Positions 11,130 through 21,440 of a stretch of DNA of 64,000 bases are shown here, in pieces (position 1 is the stretch's first letter; every line of letters begins with the position of its first letter). Location of the stretch: assembly GCA_022747635.1 (NCBI GenBank), contig JAKTNV010000088.1, positions 988,001 through 1,052,000 of the forward strand, in the 5' to 3' direction. This stretch comes from Hetaerina americana (Eukaryota > Arthropoda > Insecta > Odonata > Calopterygidae). A program made the position numbers and the translations under genes. The notes under the pieces were generated by a model. The model did no database searches, was not told the DNA's origin, and saw only the letters and a list, made by a program, of their open reading frames with translations.

Positions 11130-11225
11130 TTTTTTTGGTTTTGCATGCAGTTTTATCCTCTATTATTGGTGTTGGCCTGACACCCCCCGCCACACGCCAT
11201 TACGGTGGCTTATGGGGTACTATGT
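11130..11225 (+). mobile_element. LINE-A-like 3' end, variant stem-loop
   Basis: GACACCCCCCGCCACACGCC followed by ATTACGGTGGCTTATGGGG. It shares the upstream layout (TTTTGCATGCAG, TTTTATCC, GGTGTTGGCCTGA) with 59570-59675, which marks a distinct subfamily of the 3' tail. Confidence 0.6.
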
Positions 11226-11244
11226 ATGATGTATGTTACAAGGT

Positions 11245-11378
11245 ATCTTTTTTATCACGAACGATAGGGGATCATAATAACATTGGTCGACCGCGGTAGG
11301 GTCATGTTCGGCTAAAATTATTCTGGGGTGTATTCACCCCCTGCCACACACCCTTGAGGTAGCTTGAAGGGTGTATGT
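11245..11378 (+). mobile_element. LINE-A 3' end
   Basis: TTATCACGAACGATAGGGGA, TCATAATAACATT, CCGCGGTAGGGTCATGTTC and CACCCCCTGCCACACACCC, the LINE-A 3' tail in its usual order. It lies about 20 bp downstream of the variant tail, in the same orientation. Confidence 0.8.
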
Positions 11379-11479
11379 AAATAAAAACAATACTGCACTT
11401 ATGGCTGGTTGCCATAAACAACACCTGCCGGCATGCTCGTTATTACATGTGGGTGCAAATGAAAAGGGACTTCTTTTCG

Positions 11480-12130
11480 TTGGGTGGTTGGTGTTTCAGT
11501 GAAAACAGAGAGGAAATCCTCAACCTATTCCTTTCAGCATCGGAGAGAGAGAAAGGGAGGATGCTGCGACAGAGTAATACTACTCGACGTCTCCCCCAAT
11601 CGCGCTTTCTCTAATTCACCGGCGGATTTTCGAAACTCAACGTCGTGTCTCCAGAGCAGCAGGGCGAGCAGCTCAAGCATTTGAGAGGCTGAGCAGGGTT
11701 AGAGGGAGACGCTTGCGGGCCCTTGAAAATCGGTTCTCACACACACAGACCCACGCTCACTCTGGTAGTCCCATCCCCAAGCAGGGCCGGCACTCGAACA
11801 AGTGGTTCATCAAGTGTCCCAATTAAACCGACAGTCTGGAAGCTTCTTTCGGGTAAGGGATTTTCGCCAGAAGCGGGGCAGATAAGCGGAAGGCCCGGAA
11901 AGGGGCGAAATTGAAGGCGGGGGGGGGGGAGGGAAGGAAGGAGCAAGTGCTGGTCTGGCGGCTGGCGGCCTCTCTCTGTATATATTTCCTTCTCTATTTA
12001 ATTCTTCCCTTTCGCTTCCTCTGCAGACGGAGCCTGGAAAGGGCACAACTAAAGGAGAGCAGAGATAAGTCGAGGAGGAGACTCTTTTGACGGGATGATG
12101 TGATAAGGTGTAAGGGGGGGGGGCGGGAAT
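11480..12130. other. GC-rich, CpG-containing segment
   Basis: Higher GC than its surroundings, with long G runs near 11918 and 12115. Open frames on both strands lack any recognisable domain and overlap one another. It may be a regulatory region of a gene outside the window, but nothing in the sequence proves it. Confidence 0.2.
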
Positions 12131-12310
12131 AACGTGGAATACTATATTCGAGAAGTAAGGACCATTTTCTTACGAGGGTAGGCTGTAAACTAATGTAGAA
12201 CATGCTTGTAGACCACAAAAAAATTGATCTTCAGAAGCACTCCTGGTGGCATGTGGACGTAACATTCCCCCTCAACACGCATTCGCAGGTTTGAGGTCGC
12301 TCAATTCAAC

Positions 12311-12512
12311 CAGTGTATTTTGATAAGAGGAAGTATGGAGACGTGTTCCAGTACTACAGTATGTCAAAGCGAGTTAAACAGCTACTGCTGTTATCAAATC
12401 ATTCATCCAGTGTATTTTAAGTAGCGGAAGTATGGAGAAGCTAGTTCTAGTATGGAGATGGAGTTCTAGTGATATGTCAACGCAAGTTAAACAGCGTACT
12501 GTTGTCAAATTT
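12311..12512 (+). repeat. Tandem duplication of a mariner 5' region
   Basis: Two diverged tandem units: 12311-12400 and 12410-12512. Both carry CCAGTGTATTTT, GGAAGTATGGAGA, GTTAAACAGC and then TACTG with TTGTTATCAAAT or TTGTCAAATT. The second unit leads into the mariner transposase start. Confidence 0.7.
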
Positions 12513-12660
12513 TTAACTGCTGAAAAAGTGAATCCTGCTGAGATTGATCGTCGTTTGAAGGCTGCTTATGGTGACAATGGTGTTGATAGGTCTACTGTAA
12601 ATCGATGGGTAGTAAAATTTCGTGGTTGCGCGCCTGGAAAAGCTATCTTGTATATTTAAA
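12474..12660 (+). pseudogene. Mariner transposase N-terminal fragment
   Basis: The frame from ATG 12474 gives STQVKQRTVVKFLTAEKVNP, ending at DRSTVNRWVVKFR. This is the first helix-turn-helix domain of a mariner transposase with the usual AYGDNGVDRSTVNRW signature. After about 50 residues the match stops near 12625, and the frame ends at 12659. No catalytic domain or right-hand inverted repeat was found. Confidence 0.85.
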
Positions 12661-12904
12661 TATTGGCGGGTCAGAGCATGGTAATACGCGTACAGCGCCA
12701 TCTATTGATTGTTTATGAAACCACTGAAGTCATTGCTGTATTGATTCAGTTTTCGTATGTTTGTCGGTGAATGCAGTTAACATGCACGCGAAAAACGTCG
12801 TTCCTGCCTATTGCGTTATTTTATTCGATTTTGTTGGCAAAATTATTATATCAGGGTTTCCAAAGTCATCAGAAGTTGTGCCTTCTGTATGGATCTACAG
12901 TAAT

Positions 12905-13440
12905 TCACCAAGATCTTCTAAAGCCGGAGCCTTGTCGTTGCCACAATTGCTCTCTCTCCATTTATCATTATTTTCTGTTCATTTTGGTTGTCATTCACAT
13001 AATAATTTTAATATCATCTATAAAATTCTTTCTTGGTCTTCATCTTCCTTTATTCCTATTATTTTAACCTCCATTATATTTTCCAGGGAGTTGTAATGTC
13101 TGAGAACAGATCCAACAAATTTAATTTTCCTTTCCTCAATCTCTTTTATTAGATTCCTTTTCTCTTTATTTTCTCTTAATACTTCTATGTTACTCTTGCT
13201 GTCAGTCCTATTTTGTTCTTGTTATTCTTCTCCAAATCCGCATTTCCATTGCTTCCAACCGACCATTTTTCCTCTTTCCCAACGTCCACGTTTCGCATTA
13301 ATACAATTATGTACTCCAAACAAACGTTTTTGCAAAGGATTTCCTAATTTACAATTTGAAGTGTTGATTTCCCATAAGATTCCTTTTATTTTCATTTATC
13401 TTCTTCGCCAAGTCTATCCTTGTGAAAAATAATTGTTCCA
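12905..13440 (-). mobile_element. LINE-B-like C-terminal remnant
   Basis: The minus strand translates in pieces as KEIEERKIKFVG, NSLENIMEVKIIG and then the end of the element (CGACAAGGCTCCGGCTTTAG at 12951-12932). A sibling with the same layout lies at 22455-22930 (KYVGHFVRHKNSLNHLMEGK). It is heavily mutated. Plus-strand frames rich in F, L and S across it are shadows. Confidence 0.6.
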
Positions 13441-13649
13441 ATTCTTCTAATGAATAGGCTTTTCGCAGGATTTTCACACTCCCCTTCTCTTCTTGGGTGT
13501 TTTCCTACGTGGGTTTTTACTAGATAAGCTATGTCGCGCCCTCGCAAGATCTTTCCACAAACCTCATTCTTTGCTCAGACTTCCCCTAATTTAATATTCT
13601 CTTTCTTCACTGCCATTTACTTTAAGTATGTGTGTATGCTTAGGTGTAT

Positions 13650-13654
<5 letters not shown>

Positions 13655-13707
<53 letters not shown>
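13655..13707. repeat. (TA)n microsatellite
   Basis: TA tract bordering the left arm of the 13708-13920 inverted repeat. Confidence 0.97.
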
Positions 13708-13708
<1 letters not shown>

Positions 13709-13920
13709 CATTTGGACGGCACAATAGAACACAAAGTAAAATAGACACCGCGCCAGAGGAACTCACATTGTAGATTGTTTGAGCTTTCGGCCTGCTTTCG
13801 TCTAAACTAATTAAGGCCTCAGAAAAGGCGGAAAGCTCAAAAAATCTACAATGTGAGTACCCTTTTACCTGTTGTCTATTTTATTTTGCTTTATTGTGCC
13901 GTCCAAATGTTATATTGCTC
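13708..13920. repeat. Inverted pair of PLE 3' ends
   Basis: The left arm (AACATTTGGACGGCACAATA, AAAATAGACA, CTCACATTGTAGATT, GAGCTTTCGGCC) is the reverse complement of the right arm (GGCGGAAAGCTC, AATCTACAATGTGAG, TGTCTATTTTATTT, TATTGTGCCGTCCAAATGTT). The right arm matches the PLE 3' end near 15255-15330. (TA)n tracts lie on both outer sides. The inner sequence has the AAGGCCTCAG ... GGCGGAAAGC hairpin typical of this family. Confidence 0.88.
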
Positions 13921-13937
13921 TCGTGAGTGCTTCTATC

Positions 13938-13940
<3 letters not shown>

Positions 13941-14001
<61 letters not shown>

Positions 14002-14057
14002 AATATATATATATATGTGTATATATATATATATATATATACATTATATATATAATG
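13941..14057. repeat. (TA)n tract between inverted PLE ends
   Basis: TA run with a few interruptions (ACAAATATA, GTGTATA). On the left it follows GCTCTCGTGAGTGCTTCTAT; on the right an inverted, diverged version begins (AGGAGCACTCATGAGGGCAA then TATAACATTTGG, to about 14090). Confidence 0.93.
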
Positions 14058-14469
14058 TAGGAGCACTCATGAGGGCAATATAACATTTGGAACTTCAACA
14101 TATAGTATATGCTACATATACATATGCATTATATATACATTTATATTATATATATTATTTTTTCGATGCGCATAATGTATGTCTGTCAGTATGTGTTTAT
14201 GTGTATGGATGTAATAATACATTTTATGGCTAATACAATATGTATACGATGATGGGTTGGATGGAAGAAGGAACGAACCATTTGCGGTCAATTTCGCTGT
14301 GTGGCATCGGCGTCCCCATCGAATAGTTGGAAAGTATTAGCAATGGGAGAGGGTGAAGAAATTGGGAAAAGGTGAAAAGTTTTCTCCAGCTACTTGGCAG
14401 TATTTAGCTTCGAGCGAAGGTCGAGGAAGGAAAAAGGGACAAGGATAAAGTAATGAGCGGATGATTGAT

Positions 14470-14735
14470 GCGGTCTAATTCCCTCCCTCATTCCCTAGTT
14501 TAAGCAAAGATTTGGCTACCTCGCGCACTGACGAACGGAGAGCTCTGTTGCCAGGAACGCCATGACAACGTCGCCGTCACCAAACCCCGAGTAAAAATAA
14601 ATAGGTTAACGCTTTGGGAAAGGCAGAGCGCGCGTCGGAACGAATCCGCAATCCTCTCTCGCATACAGACGACCCGCCAATCTGAAAAACCTTCTGAGAT
14701 CCACCATCCCTTTGGCACCCGCCGTGACAAATTTC
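14470..14735. other. GC-rich segment, no gene recognised
   Basis: CpG-containing sequence (ACGAACGGAG, ACAACGTCGCCGTCACC, GCGCGCGTCGG). It lies upstream of the PLE coding remnant and could be part of it. No RT motif is visible. Confidence 0.2.
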
Positions 14736-14739
14736 TTCA

Positions 14740-15360
14740 TATTTCCCTTACATGCAACCACCCCCGATGTAAAACATGTCTACTTATTATGCCTACTCCC
14801 CTCTCCCCACATCCCTTCTTTGCCCCCTCACCTCGTTCCCTCGCTAATTGCCTCTCAAAAAAACATTATTTATGTTTTGTCATGCAACGAATGCACTTCA
14901 TGTTGCATAGGCGAATGCATTACCCCCTTCTCCATTCGAATGAATAATCACCGGTACTCCTGCAATTCTGCCTCACTCTCTTCTCTTCCTATCCCTTCAC
15001 ACGCCAATTCCCACAACCTTTCATTCGACCAGTGTTTTGCTCTAAGCATCCTAGAATCCCTACCCGATTCAGCCACCAATATAGCGGTGAGAACTCGAGA
15101 ATACTCGCGTACATATTAGCTTTCCGATCTTTTCAAATTCCCACCCTTAACCGCCGTCTTTAATTCCCCTCCCAGCATTCCCTGCACCTTCCCCTTTCCC
15201 CACCCAGACCCCTACATTCTCTCAGAAAATCTCAGCCTTCCTTGAAGAAGGCCTCGCGGAAGGCCGAAAGCTCAAATAATCTACAATGTGAGTTTCCTCT
15301 AAGTGATATGTGTTACGTGTTTTATTTTGTGTTTTAAAATTCCGTTATATACCCCCTAAA
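14740..15360 (+). mobile_element. Penelope-like element fragment with GIY-YIG endonuclease
   Basis: Near 14748 the plus strand encodes LTCNHPRCKTC, the cysteine-containing linker seen before the endonuclease of Penelope-like elements. After a frameshift, 14860-15117 encodes KNIIYVLSCNECTSCCIGE, ITPFSIRMNNHRYSC and then SFDQCFALSILESLP. IYVL and CIGE correspond to the GIY and YIG motifs (Tyr replaced by Cys in the second), and RMNNHR carries the conserved Arg and His. The 3' part (15240-15300) has TGAAGAAGGCC ... GGCCGAAAGCTC, then the terminal region that reaches the TA tract at 15362. Penelope-like elements move by target-primed reverse transcription; this copy is broken and lacks RT. Confidence 0.87.
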
Positions 15361-15361
15361 C

Positions 15362-15396
15362 TATATATATATATATATATACTTGTACTATACTTG

Positions 15397-15458
<62 letters not shown>
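15362..15458. repeat. (TA)n tracts between PLE end and SINE-B head
   Basis: Two TA runs separated by ACTTGTACTATACTTGGACT. The second is bounded by CTTGGACTATATA (15393) and TATATAGTCCAAG (ending 15466), again an inverted frame. The right arm is the start of SINE-B. Confidence 0.95.
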
Positions 15459-15462
<4 letters not shown>

Positions 15463-15665
15463 CAAGGGGTAGAGTGTTGGACTGCCGACGGGAGGGTCCC
15501 GGGTTCGATTCCCGGGCAAGGCATTCTGGGCACCTGAAGCTCCACCCAAGCTATGTGATTTTTCGGTTACCATATCTTCCTGGGAAACCATAACCGGCCC
15601 AGGGAAAGGAACTGGCCCCTCTACCATCACCTAAAACCGACCGACCTTCGGGTTGATTGCTGCGT
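15458..15665 (+). mobile_element. SINE-B, central deletion
   Basis: tRNA-like head starting TAGTCCAAGGGG with a good B box (GGGTTCGATTCCC at 15499), then CTCCACCCAAGCTATGTGAT, TTTTTCGG, CCTGGGAAACCATAACCGG, GAAAGGAACTGGCCCC and CGACCTTCGGGTTGATT. The block with TTCACACGCCG and TTAGTACTGGGTGAACTC present in fuller copies is missing. The head abuts (TA)n and more TA-rich DNA follows the 3' end. Confidence 0.88.
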
Positions 15666-15669
15666 TGAT

Positions 15670-15830
15670 ATATACATATATATTACATATGTATATATAT
15701 ATTTTTACATATTCATTATTTTTTGTATATATATATGTATATATATATACATATATTTTATACATATATATATATGTGGGTCTATATAAATAAATTTATA
15801 AATATTATATATATATATATATATATGTAT

Positions 15831-15868
<38 letters not shown>

Positions 15869-15870
15869 AA
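15670..15870. repeat. Degenerate TA-rich region
   Basis: Interrupted TATATG, TATACA and CACACA runs. No gene. Confidence 0.85.
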
Positions 15871-16391
15871 ATATAAATTGCAAACTTTTCGGTGGCCCTA
15901 CAACCTTCCTCTACGGACAGAAAGTACTTGGGAAAATAAGAGTTGGTTAGTTTATTTTTAAAATGTGACCGTGACGGAGAAGATGGGAAAAATATGTTGA
16001 ACAGAGAGAAAGACGTCGAGATTTTTAAAATGAGATAGAAAAAGCAAGTAAGCTGCTATTGGGGATATCCGAAAAAGGAAATGGAGGAGTATTCAATGGT
16101 AGCTGCTTAATTTAAAGCCACGATAGAGGGGAGAAATTTGGGAAAGTTAGACATAGTGGATTTCTAGACATAGCGAAAGGTAAAACTAGGAAGAAATGAA
16201 GTATCAAATATTAGAGAGCAAAGAAAGAGGAAGTTTTGGCGACTTTTATTAGTAAATTGTGGTTTGGGGCAGTACAATTTTTTAATTAAATGTGTAAATT
16301 ACTTTGAACGAATTTCATTCAATCTAATTTGGCCATAATTTCTTCAAAATGAAACAGTTTCTGGCGTCACTTGGTGGAAATTCTTCATATT

Positions 16392-16555
16392 GAAATTAAA
16401 TTTAAAATACTTCGCCTTTCCACATAAAAAACTTTTATTTACGACCTAGGTTCCGTTATGGTATAACATCACCTAATGGTTTTATACCATAACGAAACCT
16501 TGGTCGTAATAAAAGCTTTTTATGTGCAAAGGCGAAGTATTTTAAATTTAATTTC
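16392..16555. repeat. Imperfect palindrome (164 bp)
   Basis: The left arm GAAATTAAATTTAAAATACT, TCGCCTTT, CACATAAAAA, TTTATTACGACC-like, CCGTTATGGTATAA is repeated in reverse as TATACCATAACG, AAACCTTGGTCGTAATAAAA, TATGTGCAAAGGCGAAGTAT, TTTAAATTTAATTTC. A short centre (CATCACCTAATGG) separates them. The arms differ at several positions. The layout and the CGAAACC word resemble the hammerhead-like palindromes elsewhere. Confidence 0.9.
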
Positions 16556-16959
16556 ATAATTTCTTCGTTGAATTGCAATAAATTTTTGGAGCCAAAACAC
16601 TTATCACCACAAGAATGAATGATAAAAAATACTGAATAGGGATGTTACAAATGTAAATAAGACTACCATTAAAGGAGAAAATATTTTGACGGATAATGTG
16701 CGGTAAACATTGCTTTGAGCGAGGAAAAACGACACTCCCGGAGGATTTTTATTGCTCTACACAGGGCGACTGTTTCTATTTAAGAAAAATAAAAATCTGT
16801 AATTTCAACAATGAATAAGGAACGGGGGCACATTTTAAAATGGCACGCTAACGAAAATTTCAGGACCGTTAAAAAATAAAAAAAATGTGAAAAAACAAAA
16901 AATCCCGGTACCTGTTACTATGAATGCAACTCAAAAGCCGTTAAAAAAAAATTAACCGT

Positions 16960-17745
16960 CAAATCAGACGAATCGTTCCACGAGTCTAAAGGTTGCTATA
17001 GAGCGCGTGGAGAGTGCAACGGCGCGCCCAGACTCACTGGAGGCAGGAAGGGATACTTTAAAACGAGAGAAAAAAGTACGACAGAGGGAGCAAGAAGGGT
17101 GTGGAAAGAGAGAATGGAGTGCGGTTTGCATGACGTAGGACGAGAGAGGATTTATCGAGGAGGGGTTGGAGGGAGGAATAGGAGGGGAAGAAGTGGGTAG
17201 GGGTGGTTGCTGGTAGCAGAAAAAGCGGACAGTGCAATTCGCAAGACGGGCACGGGAGAGGGAGTCGTCGTGTGTGGAGGGTGGGTGGGGGAGGGATGGG
17301 TAGGGCATCAAGGGGTTCATATATAGACAGGAGGGCTAACTGGAGCGCAAGGGAGGGCGCATACTCGAACAGTGCCCTAATTGAGTGGGTTCATGAAGGG
17401 TGAATGCGTGGGTGGCGATAGAGGGGGGGGAAGCTACCCCCTCACCGCAGCCATTCTAAAGCCATGACCCCTAATGGTAAACAAGGCAGGGCGAGGACTC
17501 TCCTTAAGGTCAAAATGAACCGACGGCGGAGTGCAGGCACTGCCATATGCGTGGTAGACTCGGCAGGAGTGAGTAGAGGAAAGTAGGAAGGTACGTAGAA
17601 TATCAGTCGATGTTGTGTGTCATGTGTGAAGTGCGTATATCCTGATTCAGGGAACGTATGGACTGAGGACTAACTCAGTGATCCTCGTGCGTGTATACAC
17701 GTACACTATGAACCGACATACTCAAGAGACTCTCCCCATCAAAAT
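16960..17745. other. GC-rich, purine-rich segment
   Basis: Long GA- and GGT-rich stretches with CpGs on the plus strand (17150-17420), bounded by AT-rich DNA. Frames in both directions give low-complexity S/P or G/R peptides without a domain. No function is assigned. Confidence 0.2.
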
Positions 17746-17749
17746 AGTA

Positions 17750-18300
17750 GGGTGCGTTCTAAAAGTAATGCAATTAAATTTACCGCGCCTCCCCTATTGA
17801 TCGAAGTCGGATTAAACTACTTGGAGTATATGGGGGGGGGACATTAAGCTTTGCCACGAGACCGGTCTTAGTGCTCTCCAAGCTGTGAAAGCGGCAGGAC
17901 GTCAGTTATTGTAAATGTTGTTATTGTACTGCGCGCCGACCGTGTCACCAAAAAAATGGAAACGTCGATCGAGCAACTTTACGCTATTACTAAGTTTTGT
18001 ATTAAAATGAAAAAATCTCTTGAGGTGACTTACAAAATGATTCGTGAGCCTTACGGGGACTCTGCTCTGTCCCACTCCCAAGCTTCGAGGTGGTTAAAAA
18101 CCTTTAAGGAGGGCCGGGAATAGGTTCACGACGAACAACGCTGTAGGTGGCCGTGAACTAGCAAAACCGACCAGAATGTGGCTCGTGTTCGACAATTGTT
18201 TGTCTCTGACCGTCGATTCAGAATCAATATGGTCGCCAATGAACTGAACTTGTCGTCTACTGTTGTGTTTCGCATTGTTACCTGTGCATGGGTGGTTCGG
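17750..18300 (+). pseudogene. Mariner element 5' half with broken transposase
   Basis: Starts with AGGGTGCGTTCTAAAAGTAA, resembling a mariner terminal repeat. A 5' untranslated region (GAGACCGGTCTTAGTGCTCT, CCAAGCTGTGAAAGCGGCAG) leads to ATG 17956: METSIEQLYAITKFCIKMKK, then YGDSALSHSQASRWLKTFKE and an in-frame TAG at 18121. Past the stop, TDQNVARVRQLFVSDRRF and NELNLSSTVVFRIV continue the second DNA-binding subdomain. The match ends near 18290, so there is no catalytic domain. A 5' fragment of the same family lies at 55165-55365. Confidence 0.85.
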
Positions 18301-18309
18301 TAACTCCAC

Positions 18310-19250
18310 GGAAAATCAAAGTGATGGCGCCGGTAGAATCCTAAAATATTCGATTTTAGCAAGCCTTATCTCTAATTAGACTGCTGTTCAAGTTTCAGCT
18401 CTGTCCATCGCGTAATTACAATTTCATAGTCAATTGAAGGTTTCTTTAGCAAAATGGAAACAAATCGCTATAGGAATATTCACTCGGTCGGCGCTAGAAT
18501 TGACGTTGCCATCTAGGACCTCCCTGTTGAATGGCTAACGTTGCCACCATAGGATCTCCCTGGCAAATATTAAAACACTGAGATCTTCGCGTTCTTATTC
18601 TTCAGGAGAGGTTTCCCTGAAGAAAATTACGACAGTGCCGTTTCGTTTGACTGTACATATCGTTAAGGGCCGAATAGATGTAAGGCAAGATACGAGTTAC
18701 GACTCCAAACTCTCGAACGTCAATGTAGTCGTCTCTTTGGGATATCTTACTGAATGGTTTGAAGGGAATGTTGCTGATAATTGCTAGTGGCTCTTTATCC
18801 TCAACCTAACGAATAATGACTGCCCTAAGGGCTAATGCTGTCTGGTACTTGGGTCCATCTACATAATACCTCCGCTAATCGCAGCTAAGGCGTGTGGGGG
18901 GGTGTTAGGACACCATATGTAAAATAAAATACAACTACATATAAAACAAAAGAAATATTCTAACGCACACCAACACTGATGATTATAAATTATTTAATGC
19001 TTATTTTAACTTAAACAAAAATGAAAATAAACCTATATTAGTAACTAATATACACAAACAAATGCACCTCCAATATGCCAGCTGTCTTTGCAACGTTTAA
19101 TCTTGACCTCGCTTGCAATTTCGACGTTTAAACTTTTTTTATAATGCCTTCTATTTTTTACCATTTTATATTCCTGATTATCCGAGGAAAGCACGAGTAT
19201 TTACATGTATTTCTACTGGGGCCTGTCTCTCTTATCATCTTATTTCAGTG
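18310..19250. other. No recognised feature
   Basis: Mixed-composition sequence with a short G run near 18896. No coding domain or repeat family member was identified. Confidence 0.35.
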
Positions 19251-19254
19251 ATTC

Positions 19255-19510
19255 AACCAACTCAAATAGTGTAGGGCCATAAAAATTCCCTTTTTGTAAT
19301 AGTTAAAATCGTGTGTATTGAACCTTGCTTAGAGTCTTAAGTCTCGCTTGCTCCCTTCTCACCTCAAGTGGCTCCCAGCCTAATTTCCAGAAAATGCCTG
19401 TCAAATTCGTCTTCTTGCCGTGACAAATTTGGATGAATCTGATGAATTTCCTCTGAAATTTTAATTTACTAATGTTCTTATTCTGTAAGACTTATTCTTC
19501 TATATAATTA
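19255..19510 (-). mobile_element. CR1-like LINE C-terminal fragment
   Basis: Reverse complement of the region encoding LGWEPLEVRREQARLKTLS-like sequence. CTCAAGTGGCTCCCAGCCTA at 19362-19381 and the preceding GCTTGCTCCCTTCTC match the 10330-10785 family. It is frameshifted and short. Confidence 0.55.
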
Positions 19511-20444
19511 TTTTATCAATTATTTCTCCCATAGATCCCAAACAATTGCGGCCTGTTCCAAATGCGGACTTACTAAAAGTATTACCACTAAAGGGTCATC
19601 AGTTTTCAGCATTGGCAAAATTACCATTCGGAAATGGTTTCAATCACTCAAATTTGACCCAATGACACAAGAACTGGTCCAAACTCTAAGTAACACTGGA
19701 GTATCAGACGGACAAATCGCAATAATTGTGAACTCTATCTAATTCAATCTGTACCAAGAACGCTACGCCATCATTTGGGCTAAGAAATGGTTTTCTTTTC
19801 CTGGAAACGTTTTTCTTTGAGAAAATTACTTGAATACTTACTATTTCATTCCTGTGCGTAGAATATTCCCAGCGTTCCCCCACGGTTCTCCATTTTAGGA
19901 TGGCTTCAAGCGCGCCATCGTCAATACCCATCCATCCCGAGTGCCCTTCGCTCGAACCCTAGGGTTTGGAACGCCCTTCGCAGGATGAGCGACTTCTCGG
20001 AAGGGCCCTTCAAGGGCGCATAGATGTCGTTTGGGACATGTGTTAGCAACTCAAATGATTTGAGTTACACTGCCTTGAGGATATCAGCGTTGTCATGAAT
20101 GCGACCTGCTCTGATTTTGAATTAATTTGCTAATGCCTTATGACTTTAGTTAACCTTTCGTAAAAAATATTCCAAATTAAGATTTTTTTATTCAAACGAA
20201 TAAAAGGCTAAGGGAATCGGATTCAAACTATAGGAAATCAATATAAATGCGATATAAATAAATACAAATTCACAGCGGTGCATAAGAACTTATTTTATTT
20301 AATAATTTATCGGTGGCAAAGGTCAAGTCTGGTCAACGGTCACTCTTACAATGCGCATATATACACATACATACAAGAAGAACAGATATGAGACAAAATA
20401 TCAATGCTCATATTATTCTAAATTCTTCATAATTAAGGGACTAA

Positions 20445-21440
20445 AATGGTTACAGTCAAATAACGTTTAAGTGAAACTTTTCTGTGAATGATTAGGTGAA
20501 GTACATTATAAGCAGATCGATAATTCGATAAATAAAAACATACCAGATTTTAAAATATAATGGATTTTTCCTCATATGATTATGTCGGATTCCAAATGTA
20601 ATGGTGTCCTCAAATCATTAACATTGAATCAGTTTTAAGAACCCTATTTTGCAAAAATAATTGTCAGAAGTGGGATTCGAACCCACGCCCGGAGAACCGG
20701 ACTGCGACCTGAACGCAGCGCCTTGGACCGCTCGGCCATCCTGACTTGATATGAGAGTGTTCGATCGGTAGTTTTCGTGTGGTCACAAACTCGAAATAAT
20801 TTCATGCAATTTTTACCCATGAGTTAACTGAAAATGGCCCAAGCTGAACAATACGCTGCATTGATATTTCCCTTTTTTCTTTAGTTGTCTTTAAAGGACA
20901 GCTAGAATATGATATTAAATGAGTCATGAGGGGCGACAACCAATTCCTAATTGTTAATCTAATTAACACGGAGCTTCAGTGCACTGCTATAGACAAAGTG
21001 ATCATTGACACAGTCGCAGCCATGCCTAAAGTAGAGAGTTGAATAATTCATAAAAAAGTATTATTATAATTATTGCAAATAACGTGGAGTTACTGACTAA
21101 GTTTTTGTTCAGTAAAGAAATTCACATGGTAGGTATTTGTGCGCAGTAGATTCCTAAGCTACTCACACCGTAACGCTCAAATACAGTAGAAGTTACTTCA
21201 GGTGTTCTCCAGAGAAGTGTTGTAGGAGCAATTACATTTATCATTTTTGTTAACGACATTGACTCCGAAGTCACTAATAAGATACGTGTATTTGTTTACG
21301 ATGCAGTGGTTTACCGTGTTATCCGTGACCATGAGGACAGAGCAGCTTTATCAGATGACCTTAATGCTATGCAACGCTGGTGCGACACTTGGCAATTAGA
21401 ATTAAACTTTTAAAAATTCGTAATCATAAATTTCTGGAAA
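20445..21440. repeat. Segmental duplication, copy 2 (tRNA-Leu + LINE-A)
   Basis: Partner of 8430-9480, in the same orientation and order. In this copy the LINE-A continues past the end of copy 1 and runs through to its 3' terminus near 22190. Confidence 0.88.
20662..20745 (-). tRNA. tRNA-Leu-CAG: tRNA-Leu (anticodon CAG)
   Basis: Identical over all 84 positions to the copies at 8650, 43946 and 44626, with the same cloverleaf, long variable arm and A and B boxes. A run of five T lies shortly beyond the 3' end on the minus strand. The surrounding duplicated sequence has diverged while the tRNA has not, which argues for a functional gene or gene conversion. Confidence 0.97.

Noticed and set aside
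12620..12760. Continuation of the mariner transposase past 12625
   Set aside because: No catalytic motif or terminal repeat appears in any frame after the first helix-turn-helix.
15388..15630. 80-codon minus-strand frame with NALPGNRTRDPPVGSP
   Set aside because: This is the translated SINE-B head; the same peptide type appears at 27829 and 54530.
19704..19931. 75-codon minus-strand frame and other short frames in 18.3-20.4 kb
   Set aside because: No recognised domain, no neighbouring exon signals that I can defend, and length within chance expectation.
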